From Deltaproteobacteria bacterium (GTDB taxonomy: Bacteria; Myxococcota; Myxococcia; Myxococcales; Anaeromyxobacteraceae): a stretch of 64,000 nt of DNA. The number at the start of each line of letters is the position of its first letter. Positions within the stretch are counted from its first letter, which is position 1. Below, one piece after another: positions 8,954-17,335 of the stretch. The stretch spans positions 434,001 through 498,000 of the forward strand of contig JACRMN010000012.1 in the NCBI GenBank assembly GCA_016214955.1, in the 5' to 3' direction. Made by a program: the position numbers and the translations under genes. Below the pieces are notes generated by a model, which was given only the letters and a program-made list of their open reading frames with translations, was not told the origin of the DNA and did no database searches.

Positions 8954-9495
8954 GGACCGGGACCTTCATCGCGGTGGCGGCGGTGGCCACGCTGGGCGCC
9001 GTGGGTGCCGTGGTCGCCAACTTCGTGGTCGGCGGCCGGCTCTTCGAGGAGACGGTGGTGAAGGACCCGTACGAGGCCGGGCTCCGCTACCAGAAGCTGC
9101 GGGAGCCGGAGCGGAAGCGGGCCCCGGGGGTGGACTGCGACATCGACCGCGGCCCCTGCGAGAAGCAGGGGCCGGGGGACCTCAGGCTGGCGCTGGAGAT
9201 CGGGCCGCGTCCGGTGAAGGCCATGGTCGACCTTCAGTTCACGGTCCGTGCATGGCGCGGCGGCCGGCCGCTGGCCGGGCAGGCCGGGGAGATCTCGCTC
9301 CAGATGCCCGGGATGTACATGGGGGAGAACCGGGTGAAGCTCGCGGCGCAGGCCGACGGGAGCCTGCAGGGCAAGGGGTTGCTGGTGCGCTGCCCCACCG
9401 GCCGGCGGGTCTGGGCCGCCGAGGTGGCGCTGCCGGGCGGCGACCCGGCGGCGGCGCCCCTGAAGGACACCTTCACCTTCGAGCTGGCCGAGTGA
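8950..9495 (+). CDS. ccoH: FixH/CcoH-family cbb3 assembly protein
   Basis: Starting at GTG 8950 with a GTGA overlap on ccoG, it encodes 181 residues: an N-terminal membrane anchor (about residues 5-27), then the FixH/YtkA region with DPYEAGLRYQ near residue 40 and a beta-rich periplasmic domain containing LQMPGMYMGENR, which recalls the metal-related motif of YtkA-type domains. An inserted segment has two cysteines (DCDIDRGPC) that is unusual for the family. CcoH helps mature cbb3 oxidase. Only one CcoH is present for two ccoG/ccoI pairs. Confidence 0.85.
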   Translation: MRTGTFIAVAAVATLGAVGAVVANFVVGGRLFEETVVKDPYEAGLRYQKLREPERKRAPGVDCDIDRGPCEKQGPGDLRLALEIGPRPVKAMVDLQFTVRAWRGGRPLAGQAGEISLQMPGMYMGENRVKLAAQADGSLQGKGLLVRCPTGRRVWAAEVALPGGDPAAAPLKDTFTFELAE

Positions 9496-10178
9496 ACCGC
9501 CTGTACGAGCTGCTCGTCTCGCTGGGCCCCATCGGCACCGGCCTGCTCGGCGGCTTCGGCCACTGCGCCGGGATGTGCGGCCCCATCGTCGGCGCGGTGA
9601 GCCTGGCGGCCGGGCCGCGGCTCGGCTGGAAGAAGACGCTGCCGCTCCACCTGGCCTACAACGCCGGCCGGGTGCTCACCTACACGGCGGCCGGCGCCGC
9701 CATGGGCCTGGTGGGCTCGGTGGTGAACATCGCCGGCCGCGCCGCCGGCCTGCAGCAGGTGGTGGCGGTGCTGGCCGGGGCGCTGATGATGGTGATGGGG
9801 CTGGGCGCCGCCGGGGTGCTGCCCGTCGCCCGGCGGCTGGAGCAGGGGGTGTCGAGCCGGCTCTTCTCCGGCGCCGGCGGGCTGCTCCGGGCCGGCGGCC
9901 TGCCGCGGACCTTCGCGCTGGGCCTGTTCCTGGGGCTGCTCCCCTGCGGCCTCTCCTGGTCCGCCTTCGTGGGCGCGGCCGCCACCGGCGGCACGCTCCC
10001 GGGGGCGCTCTTCGCCCTCTCCTTCGCCCTCGGCACCGTGCCGGCGCTCCTGCTGGTGGGCAGCGCCGCCACCCTCCTCTCGGTCAGGCTGCGCGGGGTC
10101 CTGCTCCGCGTGGGCGGCGTGGCGGTGGCGCTGCTGGGGCTGCTCTTCCTGCTCCGGGGCCTGGGCCTTGCGGTGTGA
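9492..10178 (+). CDS. SafE/DsbD-like membrane protein of the cbb3 assembly operon
   Basis: GTG 9492 overlaps the ccoH stop by 4 bp. The 228-residue protein has about six spans with the typical start GGFGHCAGMCGP and, in the second half, LGLLPCGLSWSAF: paired Cys/Pro-containing helices of the TauE/SafE and DsbD transmembrane type. Such proteins are regularly encoded with ccoGHIS and are thought to aid copper or thiol handling in assembly; the exact role is not established. Its end overlaps the start of the next copper ATPase. Confidence 0.85.
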   Translation: MNRLYELLVSLGPIGTGLLGGFGHCAGMCGPIVGAVSLAAGPRLGWKKTLPLHLAYNAGRVLTYTAAGAAMGLVGSVVNIAGRAAGLQQVVAVLAGALMMVMGLGAAGVLPVARRLEQGVSSRLFSGAGGLLRAGGLPRTFALGLFLGLLPCGLSWSAFVGAAATGGTLPGALFALSFALGTVPALLLVGSAATLLSVRLRGVLLRVGGVAVALLGLLFLLRGLGLAV

Positions 10179-12597
10179 CCACTGCCTGCTGGAGATCCCC
10201 GAGCGCGAGGCGGTGCGCGAGGAGATCGGCGGCGCGCCGCGCGCCTTCTGCTGCAGCGGCTGCGCCGGTGTCTACCGGCTGATCGTCGGCGAGGGGCTGG
10301 ACCGCTTCTACGAGGGGCGGCGCTGGGAGGAGCCGGGCCTGGCGGCAACGCCGGGCGGCGCCGACCCCGAGGCCTTCGCGCCGCTGGTGCGCGAGGTGAG
10401 CGGCGGCGAGCGGGAGCTCGACCTGTGCATCGACGGCATCCGCTGCGCCTCCTGCGTCTGGCTCGCCGAGCGGGTGCTCGGGCGCACGCCGGGCGTGGCG
10501 GCGGCGCGGGTCAATTACGCCACCCACCGGGCCCGCGTCCGCTTCCGGCCCGCCGAGGTCGACCTCGCCGCGGTGCTGCGGCGCATCGAGTCCATCGGCT
10601 ACGCGCCACGCCCCTGGAGCGAGAGCGAGCAGGGCAGGGCCCGCGAGGCGGAGCGGCGCGACCTCCTCCTGCGCCTGGGCACCGCGGGCTTCCTGGCCTC
10701 GCAGCTCATGATCTACTCGGCGGCCCTCTACGCCGGCTACTTCCAGGGCATCGAGCCCTCGCTGCAGCGGCTCCTGGAGTGGATCGCCCTGGGGCTCACC
10801 CTGCCGGTGGTCTTCTACGCCGGGGCGCCCTTCCTGCGCGCCGCCTGGGCCGGCCTGCGCCACGGCCGCTTCAACATGGACTCGCTCATCGCCCTGGGGG
10901 CGCTCGCCTCGCTGGCGCTTTCGCTGGCCCAGATGGCCCGCGGCGGCGAGGTCTACTTCGACACCGCCGCCATGATCGTGGCCCTGATCCTCACCGGCCG
11001 CTACCTGGAGGCTTCCGCCAAGGGGCGGGCCTCCGAGGCGGTGGCCCGGCTCCACCGGCTGGCGCCGCGCCAGGCCCGGCGGGTGTCGGTGGGGGAGGGC
11101 GGGCTGCGGCGGCGCGAGCAGGTGCCGGTGGAGGCGGTGCGGCCCGGCGACCTGCTCGAGGTGGCGCCGGGCGAGCGCATCGCCCTCGACGGTGAGGTGC
11201 AGGAGGGGACGAGCGAGGTGGACGAGTCGCTCCTCACCGGCGAGGCCCGGCCGGTGGCGAAGGGGCCGGGCGCCGCCGTCATCGGCGGCACGGTGAACCA
11301 GCAGGGCAGCCTGCTCCTGCGCGTCACCCGCGTGGGCGAGGAGACGGTGCTGGCCGGCATCGCCCGCGCCGTGGAGGAGGCCCAGGCGCGCAAGCCCCGG
11401 CTCCAGGCGGTGGCCGACCGGGTGGTGGGAGTCTTCGTCCCGCTGGTGCTGCTGCTCGCGGTCGCCACCGTGGCCGGCTGGCTCTGGGCCGGCGCCAGCC
11501 CGGCGCGGGCGCTGATGCACGGCGTGGCGGTGGTGGTCATCGCCTGCCCCTGCGCCCTGGGCCTGGCCACGCCGCTGGCGGTGCTGGTGGCCACCGGCCG
11601 GGCCACCGCCCGCGGCCTCCTGCTCCGCGGTGGCGACGTGCTGGAGCGGCTGGCGGCGGTGGACGAGATGTGGCTCGACAAGACCGGCACCCTCACCCGC
11701 GGGCGGCCGGCGCTGCGCCAGGTCTGGGCGCTCGACGGCGGGCCGACGGAGCCGCACCTGCGCCTGGCGGCGGCGGTGGAGCGGCGCAGCGAGCACCACG
11801 TGGGCCGGGCCATCGCCGCGGCGGAGCGGGCGCTGCCGGAGGTGCCGGAGCCGGCGCTGGAGGGGTTCCGGGCGCTGCCCGGGCGCGGCGTCGAGGCCCG
11901 GGTGGAGGGCCGGCCGGTGCGGCTCGGCAACCGGGCGCTGCTGGCCGAGGCGGGCCTCTCGCTCCCGCCCGAGGCCGACGCCCGGGCGCGCGCGCTGGAA
12001 GGGCGGGGTGAGACGGTGGTCTTCCTGGCCGACGGGGCGCGGGTGGCGGCGCTCCTCTCGGTGACCGACCCGGTGCGCGAGGAGGCTGGCGAGGCGCTGG
12101 CGCGGCTGCGGGCGCAGGGCCTGGCGCTGGGGCTGGTCACCGGCGACAACCGGGCCACCGCAGCGGCGGTGGCTGGAGGCCTGGGCCTCGAGCGCGTCGC
12201 CGCCGAGACCTCGCCGGCCGGGAAGCGGGCGCTGGTGGAGGAGCGGCAGCGCGCCGGCGCCCGGGTGGCGGCAGTGGGCGACGGCATCAACGACGCGCCG
12301 CTGCTCTCCCAGGCGCACGTGGGGCTGGCGATGGGGCGAGGCACCGACGTGGCGCTGGAGAGCGCCGACGCGGTGCTCGTCCGCGAGGACCTGCGCCTGC
12401 TGCCCGAGGCGGTGGCCCTCTCGCGGCGCGCCACCCGCGTCATCCGGCAGAACGTCTTCTGGGCCTTCTTCTACAACGCGGTGGCCATCCCGCTGGCGGT
12501 GGCCGGCCTGCTCCACCCCATCGTCGCCGCGGCCGCCATGGCCGCCTCCAGCCTCTTCGTGGTCGGGAACTCCATGCGGATCCGCTCGGGCGGCTGA
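10168..12597 (+). CDS. ccoI: P1B-type copper-transporting ATPase CcoI/FixI (copy 2)
   Basis: An 809-residue copper ATPase for the second oxidase. It begins at TTG 10168, overlapping the preceding stop, with a Cys-rich head (RCDHC and FCCSGCAG), HMA-like CIDGIRCASCVW near residue 90, intact TGEA actuator motif, ACPCALG transport motif, DKTGTLT and GDGINDAPLL. Compared with copy 1 at 2091 it keeps the canonical TGE. The unusual TTG start is chosen because no ATG or GTG lies nearer the conserved Cys-rich head in frame. Confidence 0.92.
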   Translation: MRCDHCLLEIPEREAVREEIGGAPRAFCCSGCAGVYRLIVGEGLDRFYEGRRWEEPGLAATPGGADPEAFAPLVREVSGGERELDLCIDGIRCASCVWLAERVLGRTPGVAAARVNYATHRARVRFRPAEVDLAAVLRRIESIGYAPRPWSESEQGRAREAERRDLLLRLGTAGFLASQLMIYSAALYAGYFQGIEPSLQRLLEWIALGLTLPVVFYAGAPFLRAAWAGLRHGRFNMDSLIALGALASLALSLAQMARGGEVYFDTAAMIVALILTGRYLEASAKGRASEAVARLHRLAPRQARRVSVGEGGLRRREQVPVEAVRPGDLLEVAPGERIALDGEVQEGTSEVDESLLTGEARPVAKGPGAAVIGGTVNQQGSLLLRVTRVGEETVLAGIARAVEEAQARKPRLQAVADRVVGVFVPLVLLLAVATVAGWLWAGASPARALMHGVAVVVIACPCALGLATPLAVLVATGRATARGLLLRGGDVLERLAAVDEMWLDKTGTLTRGRPALRQVWALDGGPTEPHLRLAAAVERRSEHHVGRAIAAAERALPEVPEPALEGFRALPGRGVEARVEGRPVRLGNRALLAEAGLSLPPEADARARALEGRGETVVFLADGARVAALLSVTDPVREEAGEALARLRAQGLALGLVTGDNRATAAAVAGGLGLERVAAETSPAGKRALVEERQRAGARVAAVGDGINDAPLLSQAHVGLAMGRGTDVALESADAVLVREDLRLLPEAVALSRRATRVIRQNVFWAFFYNAVAIPLAVAGLLHPIVAAAAMAASSLFVVGNSMRIRSGG

Positions 12598-12637
12598 GCG
12601 GGGCGGCGCCGCGACCTCGGCGCTAGACTGTGGCGTC

Positions 12638-12838
12638 GTGTGGACCCTGGGCTTCCTCATCCTCCTCTCCCTCTCGCTGGGCGTCGGCACCTGGCTGCTC
12701 TTCGTCTGGTCGGTGAAGAGCGGCCAGTACGAGGATCCCGAGGGACCGAAGTACCGGATGCTGGAGGAGGACGAGCCCGCGCCCGCGGAGCGGGGCAAGG
12801 AACCGCGCGCGCCCGGCGCGGGTCGGCCCGGCCGCTGA
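12638..12838 (+). CDS. ccoS: cbb3 oxidase maturation protein CcoS
   Basis: This 66-residue protein has a single N-terminal span, then VWSVKSGQYEDPEGPKYRMLEEDE, which is the recognisable CcoS signature (W..KSGQ.DD.EGP..R.L.D). CcoS is needed for cofactor insertion in cbb3 oxidase. A TAGACT -10-like hexamer ends 8 nt before the GTG start and no ribosome binding site is seen, so it may be transcribed separately as a leaderless message. It follows ccoI by 40 bp. Confidence 0.9.
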   Translation: MWTLGFLILLSLSLGVGTWLLFVWSVKSGQYEDPEGPKYRMLEEDEPAPAERGKEPRAPGAGRPGR

Positions 12839-12896
12839 GCGCCTCGCCCTCCGCGGTCCCGAACGGCCGCTGACAGGTCTCGCCCCCTGCGGGCGC

Positions 12897-12925
12897 TTGC
12901 CCGTGGCGGGGATGCCCGCTATCCT
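12897..12925 (+). promoter_or_regulatory. Sigma-70-type promoter for the cupin gene
   Basis: TTGCCC at 12897-12902 and TATCCT at 12920-12925 are separated by exactly 17 nt. The cupin start lies 34 nt further on with its own GGGAGGTG ribosome binding site. Confidence 0.5.
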
Positions 12926-12959
12926 GCGCATCCGTTCAGCAGGCACGGGAGGTGAAACC

Positions 12960-13460
12960 ATGGCGGAACCGAAGCGCGAGTCCGAGGGCGGTGGCGTGGC
13001 GGTGGTCCGGACCTCCACCCAGCCGTGGGCCGAGGTGCCTCACCAGGGCAGGTTCCAGCAGCGGCGCAAGCACCTGGGAGGCGAGCGGCTCTCCTGCGGC
13101 CTGTGGGAGCTCCCGCCGGGAAAGAAGTCCTTCCCGCTCCACGTGCACCACTGCACCGAGGAGGCGCTGTTCGTGATCTCCGGCTGCGGGCAGGTGCGCA
13201 CGCCCGGCGGGCTCACCGCCGTCGGGCCGGGAGACTTCGTCTCCTTCCCGGCCGGCGGCCCCGCCCACCAGCTCGTCAACGACGGCACCGAGCCGCTCGT
13301 CTACGTGGCCATGGCCGCCGTGGGCGAGGCCGACGTGGTCGAGTACCCGGACGGCGACAAGGTCGGCGTCCTCGTCCGCAAGGGCGCCCAGGCCGGGAAG
13401 CGCTTCCTCTTCAGGCCCGGGGCGCAGGTGGGGTACTACGACGGGGAGCCCGACGCCTGA
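12960..13460 (+). CDS. Cupin-domain protein
   Basis: A 166-residue single-domain cupin. Motif 1 is in LHVHHCTEEALFVISGCGQVR and motif 2 in VGPGDFVSFPAGGPAHQLVN, giving His and Glu metal ligands as usual. The start at 12960 follows GGGAGGTGAAACC. The C-terminal part (VVEYPDGDKVGVLVR and FRPGAQVGYYDGEPDA) is typical of a cupin subfamily whose substrate is unknown. It is followed 28 bp later by the DUF2461 gene and may form an operon with it. Confidence 0.85.
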   Translation: MAEPKRESEGGGVAVVRTSTQPWAEVPHQGRFQQRRKHLGGERLSCGLWELPPGKKSFPLHVHHCTEEALFVISGCGQVRTPGGLTAVGPGDFVSFPAGGPAHQLVNDGTEPLVYVAMAAVGEADVVEYPDGDKVGVLVRKGAQAGKRFLFRPGAQVGYYDGEPDA

Positions 13461-13488
13461 GGGGGCGCGAGGGCAAGGGGGGCGAGCG

Positions 13489-14217
13489 ATGGCACCGAGG
13501 GCCTCTTCCGCGAAGGGCGAGAGCGCGGTCCGCTTCCAGGGGTTCGCCGACAAGGGCGGCCGCTTCTTCGAGGAGCTCACGCTCCACAACCACCGGGACT
13601 GGTTCGAGGCGCACCGCGACCAGTACCAGGAGGGCTGGCTCCAGCCGATGCAGACGCTCTTCGCCGAGGTCCGGGGCCGGCTCGCCCGCGTCTACCCCGG
13701 CGACGCGATCGAGAAGCCCAAGGTGTTCCGCATCCACAGGGACATCCGCTTCTCGAAGGACAAGACGCCCTACAAGACCCACATCGGCGGGCTCCTGACG
13801 CTGGCCGCGGCCACCGGCGGCCGCTCGCAGGTGGAGGTGCCGGCGGCCCTCTACTTCCACGTGAGCCACACGGAGATCTTCGCCGCCGCCGGGCTCTACG
13901 GCATGGACCCGGGAACGCTCGCCAGCCACCGCAGGGCCCTCCTCGACCCGCGGCGCGGCAGGGAGCTGGACCGGATCCTGGCGGCGCTGCGCAAGAAGGG
14001 GTTCGCCATCGAGGCGCGCGAGAGCCTGAAGCGGCCGCCGCCAGGCGTCGATCCGGAGCACCCGCGGGTGGAGCTGCTCCGCATGAAGGGGCTCATCGCC
14101 GTGTCGCCGGAGCTGCCGCGCAAGCTGCTCGCCAGCGCCCGGCTGGTGGACCGGCTCGCCGAGATCGCCACCGCCTGCGCGCCGCTGAACCGCTGGCTGC
14201 TCCGGGTCTGCGGGTAG
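13489..14217 (+). CDS. DUF2461 family protein
   Basis: The 242-residue protein has the DUF2461 hallmarks: HNHRDWFEAHRDQY near the N-terminus, then KVFRIHRDIRFSKDKTPYKTHIGG and later RRALLDPRRGRELDRIL. The family is widespread and without a proven function. It ends facing the gene on the other strand, with a strong hairpin between them. Confidence 0.88.
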   Translation: MAPRASSAKGESAVRFQGFADKGGRFFEELTLHNHRDWFEAHRDQYQEGWLQPMQTLFAEVRGRLARVYPGDAIEKPKVFRIHRDIRFSKDKTPYKTHIGGLLTLAAATGGRSQVEVPAALYFHVSHTEIFAAAGLYGMDPGTLASHRRALLDPRRGRELDRILAALRKKGFAIEARESLKRPPPGVDPEHPRVELLRMKGLIAVSPELPRKLLASARLVDRLAEIATACAPLNRWLLRVCG

Positions 14218-14228
14218 GCCGGAGCGGC

Positions 14229-14253
14229 GCCGCCCGCCGGAGCGGCGGGCGGC
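14229..14253. terminator. Bidirectional hairpin between convergent genes
   Basis: An 11-bp perfect GC stem with a 3-nt loop (GAG) lies between the converging stops of the DUF2461 gene and the aromatic-rich exported protein. It lacks a T run in either direction, as is common in such GC-rich genomes. Confidence 0.6.
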
Positions 14254-14260
14254 AGGCTGG

Positions 14261-14911
14261 CTACCGGTGCGGTCGCGAGCCGCCTCCGCGCAGGCGCGGC
14301 GGCGAGGGCGCCGCCTGGGCCGGGCGCGGAGGGCCGGGGCGCCACGGCGCGGGCCTCACGCCGGGCCCCCAGGGGCGATGGCCCGGGCCCCAGTAGTTGC
14401 CGTGGCCGTAGCCGCGCCACCAGCCGCCGTACCAGGGGCGGTAGAACGAGTAGTACGGCCAGCCGCCCCAGGCCCAGCCGAAGTCCCAGAACCAGGGTGC
14501 CGCGGCCCAGCGCCAGCCGTAGGCCGGGTAGTAGACGTAGGCGTAGGGGTCGCCGCCGGGCGGCGCGTGCAGGTACCGGTCGCCGTACGGCAGCCACACC
14601 CAGCCCTCGGCGGTCCACACCCACTGGCCCGACGGCGCGGCCTGCGCCGGCGGCTGGGTCTGCACCTGCGGCGGCTGGGGCGCCGGTGCCACCGGGCCCG
14701 GCTCGGGAGGGAAGGTCGTCTTCGGCTCGGGCGCGGCGGCAGCCTTCTGGTCGGAGGCCGCGGGAGCCTGGGGCTCGGGGGGTGGGGCCGGTGCCACCGC
14801 CGATTCGGGCGACGGGGGCGCGCCGGGGCTCGGCGCCTGGGCACCCGCGAGCGCAGGCGCCAGGACCAGGGAGAGGAGCAGCGATGGGACGAAGCGGCGA
14901 AGTGCGGTCAT
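14261..14911 (-). CDS. Exported Pro-rich and Trp/Tyr/Gly-rich protein
   Basis: The 216-residue product begins at ATG 14911, after an AGGTGA ribosome binding site, with a signal peptide (basic start, LLLSLVLAPALAGAQA). A proline/alanine-rich spacer of about 75 residues follows, then a compact region QWVWTAEGWVWLPYGDRYLH and a long low-complexity stretch dominated by Trp, Tyr, Gly, Arg and Pro (for example GGWPYYSFYRPWYGGWWRGYGHG). Such tails occur in cell-surface proteins of uncertain role. No catalytic motif is visible. Confidence 0.75.
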   Translation of the reverse strand: MTALRRFVPSLLLSLVLAPALAGAQAPSPGAPPSPESAVAPAPPPEPQAPAASDQKAAAAPEPKTTFPPEPGPVAPAPQPPQVQTQPPAQAAPSGQWVWTAEGWVWLPYGDRYLHAPPGGDPYAYVYYPAYGWRWAAAPWFWDFGWAWGGWPYYSFYRPWYGGWWRGYGHGNYWGPGHRPWGPGVRPAPWRPGPPRPAQAAPSPPRLRGGGSRPHR

Positions 14912-15072
14912 GGCATCACCTGGCATCCGTTCAAACACCCAGCGGGGCCGTCTGGTTGCAGGAAGCCCCGCGCCCGGGCGGGGGTCTGCGGCCGCTGACG
15001 CCGGGAGCGGAATTCACAGTGTCCCGGCCGCGCCACGCAGGCTCCTGCCAGCCGGTGCGGAAGGGCTCGCTT

Positions 15073-15411
15073 TCAGCGGCCCGGCCGTCCGGCCTCGATG
15101 AGGTGAAGCAGATCCCGGGCCAGCGGACGCAGCGCCGAGGGCGCGGCGCCGGAGTCGAGGGCGCGGCGCAGCGAGCCTGCCTGCGCCAGCACCTGGCGCC
15201 GCACCTCGGCCCAGTTGCGCAGGCCGCCGGTGCCGGTCTCGTAGACCGCCTCGATGGCGTCGAGCGCCTCGCCCAGCCCTGCGGCGGCCGCGCCCGCGCC
15301 CCGGCGCGCGCCGCGCCCGTCCTCGTGCCGCGGCCGCTCGCCGGCCACCTCGCCGAGAAGGGCCACGGCGGCGGCGAAGCGGTTGACGAACTGGTTGGTC
15401 TCGTCGCCCAA
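15073..15411 (-). CDS. Hypothetical helical protein (112 aa)
   Basis: Read from a TTG at 15411 preceded by a clear GAGGAGGGACC ribosome binding site, the gene encodes a soluble, largely helical protein (FVNRFAAAVALLGEVAG, IEAVYETGTGGLRNWAEVRRQVL, LRPLARDLLHLIEAG) with a Gly/Ala/Arg-rich middle. No domain is recognised. It follows the DUF456 gene on the same strand by 18 bp and is probably co-transcribed with it. Confidence 0.6.
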   Translation of the reverse strand: MGDETNQFVNRFAAAVALLGEVAGERPRHEDGRGARRGAGAAAAGLGEALDAIEAVYETGTGGLRNWAEVRRQVLAQAGSLRRALDSGAAPSALRPLARDLLHLIEAGRPGR

Positions 15412-15429
15412 GGTCCCTCCTCGCCGGAT

Positions 15430-15909
15430 TCACCAGAGCAGCGCCAGCACCACCAGCCCCACCAGCACCATGCCCAGCGTCACCTTGACGGCCGTGCCGA
15501 GCAGGAAGCCCACCAGCACGCCGGTGCCGGCCTTGGCGGCCCGCGGCAGGTCGGGGTCCTTCCAGAGCTCGAAGGCCACGGCGCCGATGGCAGGGCCGAA
15601 GACGATGCCGGGGATGCCGAAGAAGAGCCCCACCAGCGCCCCCGCGAGCGCGCCCCACATCGCCCAGCGCGAGGCGCCGAAGGCCTTGGCGCCGAGCACC
15701 CCCGCCACCCAGTCCACCGCCAGCATGAGGCCGGTGATCACCGCCGCCGCGGCGATGGTGCCCCAGCCGATGGCGGTGAAGTGGCCGCCCCAGGCGACGA
15801 GCACCACGCCGACGAGCAGGAGCGGTGCGCCGGGCAGCACCGGGAGCACCAGGCCCGCCAGGCCCGCGGCCAGCGCCAGGACGCCGAGGACGTAGAGCGC
15901 GATCTCCAT
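15430..15909 (-). CDS. DUF456 family membrane protein
   Basis: The 159-residue product starts at ATG 15909 and is almost entirely hydrophobic, with about four to five spans. It shows the DUF456 features: LVLPVLPGAPLLLVGVVL early, GAKAFGASRWAMWGALAGALVG in the middle, and FFGIPGIVFGPAIGAVAFELW. Function is unknown. A TAGCCT hexamer ends 8 nt upstream of the start and no ribosome binding site is evident, suggesting a leaderless message divergent from the ArgJ-like gene. Confidence 0.85.
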   Translation of the reverse strand: MEIALYVLGVLALAAGLAGLVLPVLPGAPLLLVGVVLVAWGGHFTAIGWGTIAAAAVITGLMLAVDWVAGVLGAKAFGASRWAMWGALAGALVGLFFGIPGIVFGPAIGAVAFELWKDPDLPRAAKAGTGVLVGFLLGTAVKVTLGMVLVGLVVLALLW

Positions 15910-15930
15910 CGACCGGGAGGCTAGCACGCG

Positions 15931-15959
15931 TTGACGGGCCGAGGCCTGCGCGGTAGACG
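15931..15959 (+). promoter_or_regulatory. Sigma-70 promoter giving a leaderless ArgJ-like mRNA
   Basis: TTGACG at 15931-15936 and TAGACG at 15954-15959 are spaced by 17 nt, close to consensus for a vegetative promoter. The -10 ends only 5 nt before the ATG at 15965, so transcription should begin at or beside the start codon. Confidence 0.65.
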
Positions 15960-15964
15960 GGGCC

Positions 15965-17278
15965 ATGCCGAGCACCTCGCTCACCTTCGCCGGCCGCGAA
16001 GCCCACCGGGCCTGGCTCGCCACCCAGGCGCCGCTGCCCGAGGGCTTCCGGGTGGGGACCGCCGCCTTCGAGTTCCTGCCGGCCGAGGCGCCGAAGCCGG
16101 GCCGCATGCGGCTCACGCTGCTGGCCCTCGACCGGCCCACCGACGCCTTCGCGCTCCAGTTCACCCGCAATGCCTTCCCCGGCGCACCGGTGCTGGTGGG
16201 GCGGCAGCGGCTCCAGGCGCCGCGCCTGGGCGCGGTGATCGTCAACAACAAGATCTCCAACGTGGCAGCGCCCGGCGGCGTCGAGGCGGCCGAGCGGGTC
16301 TGCGCCGAGGTGGCCCGCCTCCTCGGCATCCAGGCCGGCGAGGTGCTGCCCTCGTCCACCGGCGTCATCGGCTGGCGGCTGCCGGTGCCCGAGATGCTGG
16401 CGGCGCTGCCGGCGGCGGCGGAGGCGCTGCAGTCCACCTCGGTGATGCCCGCGGCCGAGGCCATCATGACCACCGATCTCTACCCCAAGGTGCGGCGGGC
16501 CACGGCCGGCGCCGCCACGCTGGTGGGCATCGCCAAGGGCGCGGGCATGGTCGAGCCCAACCTGGCGACCATGCTCTCCTACCTGCTCACCGACGCCGAC
16601 CTGCCGCGCCAGGCGCTGCGGGAGGCGCTCTCCGAGGCGGTGGAGGCGAGCTTCAACCTGGTCTCGGTGGACGGCGACACCTCCACCAGCGACACGGTGG
16701 CGCTCCTCTCCTCGCGCCGCCGCCCCGTGGAGCCGTCCGCCTTCCGGGCGGCGCTGCGCCAGGTGTGCCGCGACCTCGCCGAGGACCTGGTCCGCAACGG
16801 CGAGGGGGTGCACCACGTGATGCGGGTGCGGGTCTCGGGTGCGCCCGAGGAGGCGCTGGCCCGCGCCGTCGGCAAGGCGGTGGTCAACTCACCGCTGGTG
16901 AAGTGCGCCGTGGCCGGCAACGACCCCAACGTCGGGCGCCTGGTGGCCGCGGTGGGCAAGCTCTGCGGCGAGCGGGGCCTGGCCCTCGACGCCGGGCGGG
17001 TACGGCTGGCGATGGGCGGCGAGGTGCTCTTCGAGGGCGGGGCCATGCGCCTCGACCCCGCCAGGGAGAAGCGGCTGGTGGCCCACCTGGCCGGGGCCGA
17101 GCTCTACCGGAGCGCCGCCGCTCCCGACGGCAACTTCAGGCCCCCGGTGGACTACCCGCCCCACGAGCGCTGCGTGGAGATCGAGGTCGGCCTGGGGCTG
17201 GGCCAGGCGTCGGCCGAGGTGCTGGGCGCCGACCTGACCCACGAGTACGTCACCGAGAACGCGGACTACCGCAGCTAG
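15965..17278 (+). CDS. argJ: ArgJ-family ornithine acetyltransferase / N-acetylglutamate synthase, divergent
   Basis: ArgJ transfers acetyl groups in arginine synthesis and cleaves itself at an internal Thr. The 437-residue protein keeps STGVIG, the cleavage region KGAGMVEPNLATML (Thr of ATM as nucleophile) and the C-terminal VTENADYRS. The usual NSGNAN motif is replaced by VNNKISNVAAPGG, and other N-terminal segments are unlike typical ArgJ. No other arginine gene is adjacent. It is either a divergent true ArgJ or a relative with another acyl substrate. Confidence 0.8.
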   Translation: MPSTSLTFAGREAHRAWLATQAPLPEGFRVGTAAFEFLPAEAPKPGRMRLTLLALDRPTDAFALQFTRNAFPGAPVLVGRQRLQAPRLGAVIVNNKISNVAAPGGVEAAERVCAEVARLLGIQAGEVLPSSTGVIGWRLPVPEMLAALPAAAEALQSTSVMPAAEAIMTTDLYPKVRRATAGAATLVGIAKGAGMVEPNLATMLSYLLTDADLPRQALREALSEAVEASFNLVSVDGDTSTSDTVALLSSRRRPVEPSAFRAALRQVCRDLAEDLVRNGEGVHHVMRVRVSGAPEEALARAVGKAVVNSPLVKCAVAGNDPNVGRLVAAVGKLCGERGLALDAGRVRLAMGGEVLFEGGAMRLDPAREKRLVAHLAGAELYRSAAAPDGNFRPPVDYPPHERCVEIEVGLGLGQASAEVLGADLTHEYVTENADYRS

Positions 17279-17335
17279 CACCGGGTCTGCGCGCCGGGCC
17301 ACGCGCCCGGTGCGTCCCGCGGTAGACTCGGGGGC

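Noticed and set aside
10084-12798. A 904-codon open frame antisense to ccoI
   Set aside because: It is the GC-bias shadow of ccoI, rich in Arg, Gly, His and Pro, with no recognisable motif; the same holds for the 1000+ codon antisense frames at 30070-33264 and 35214-39134.
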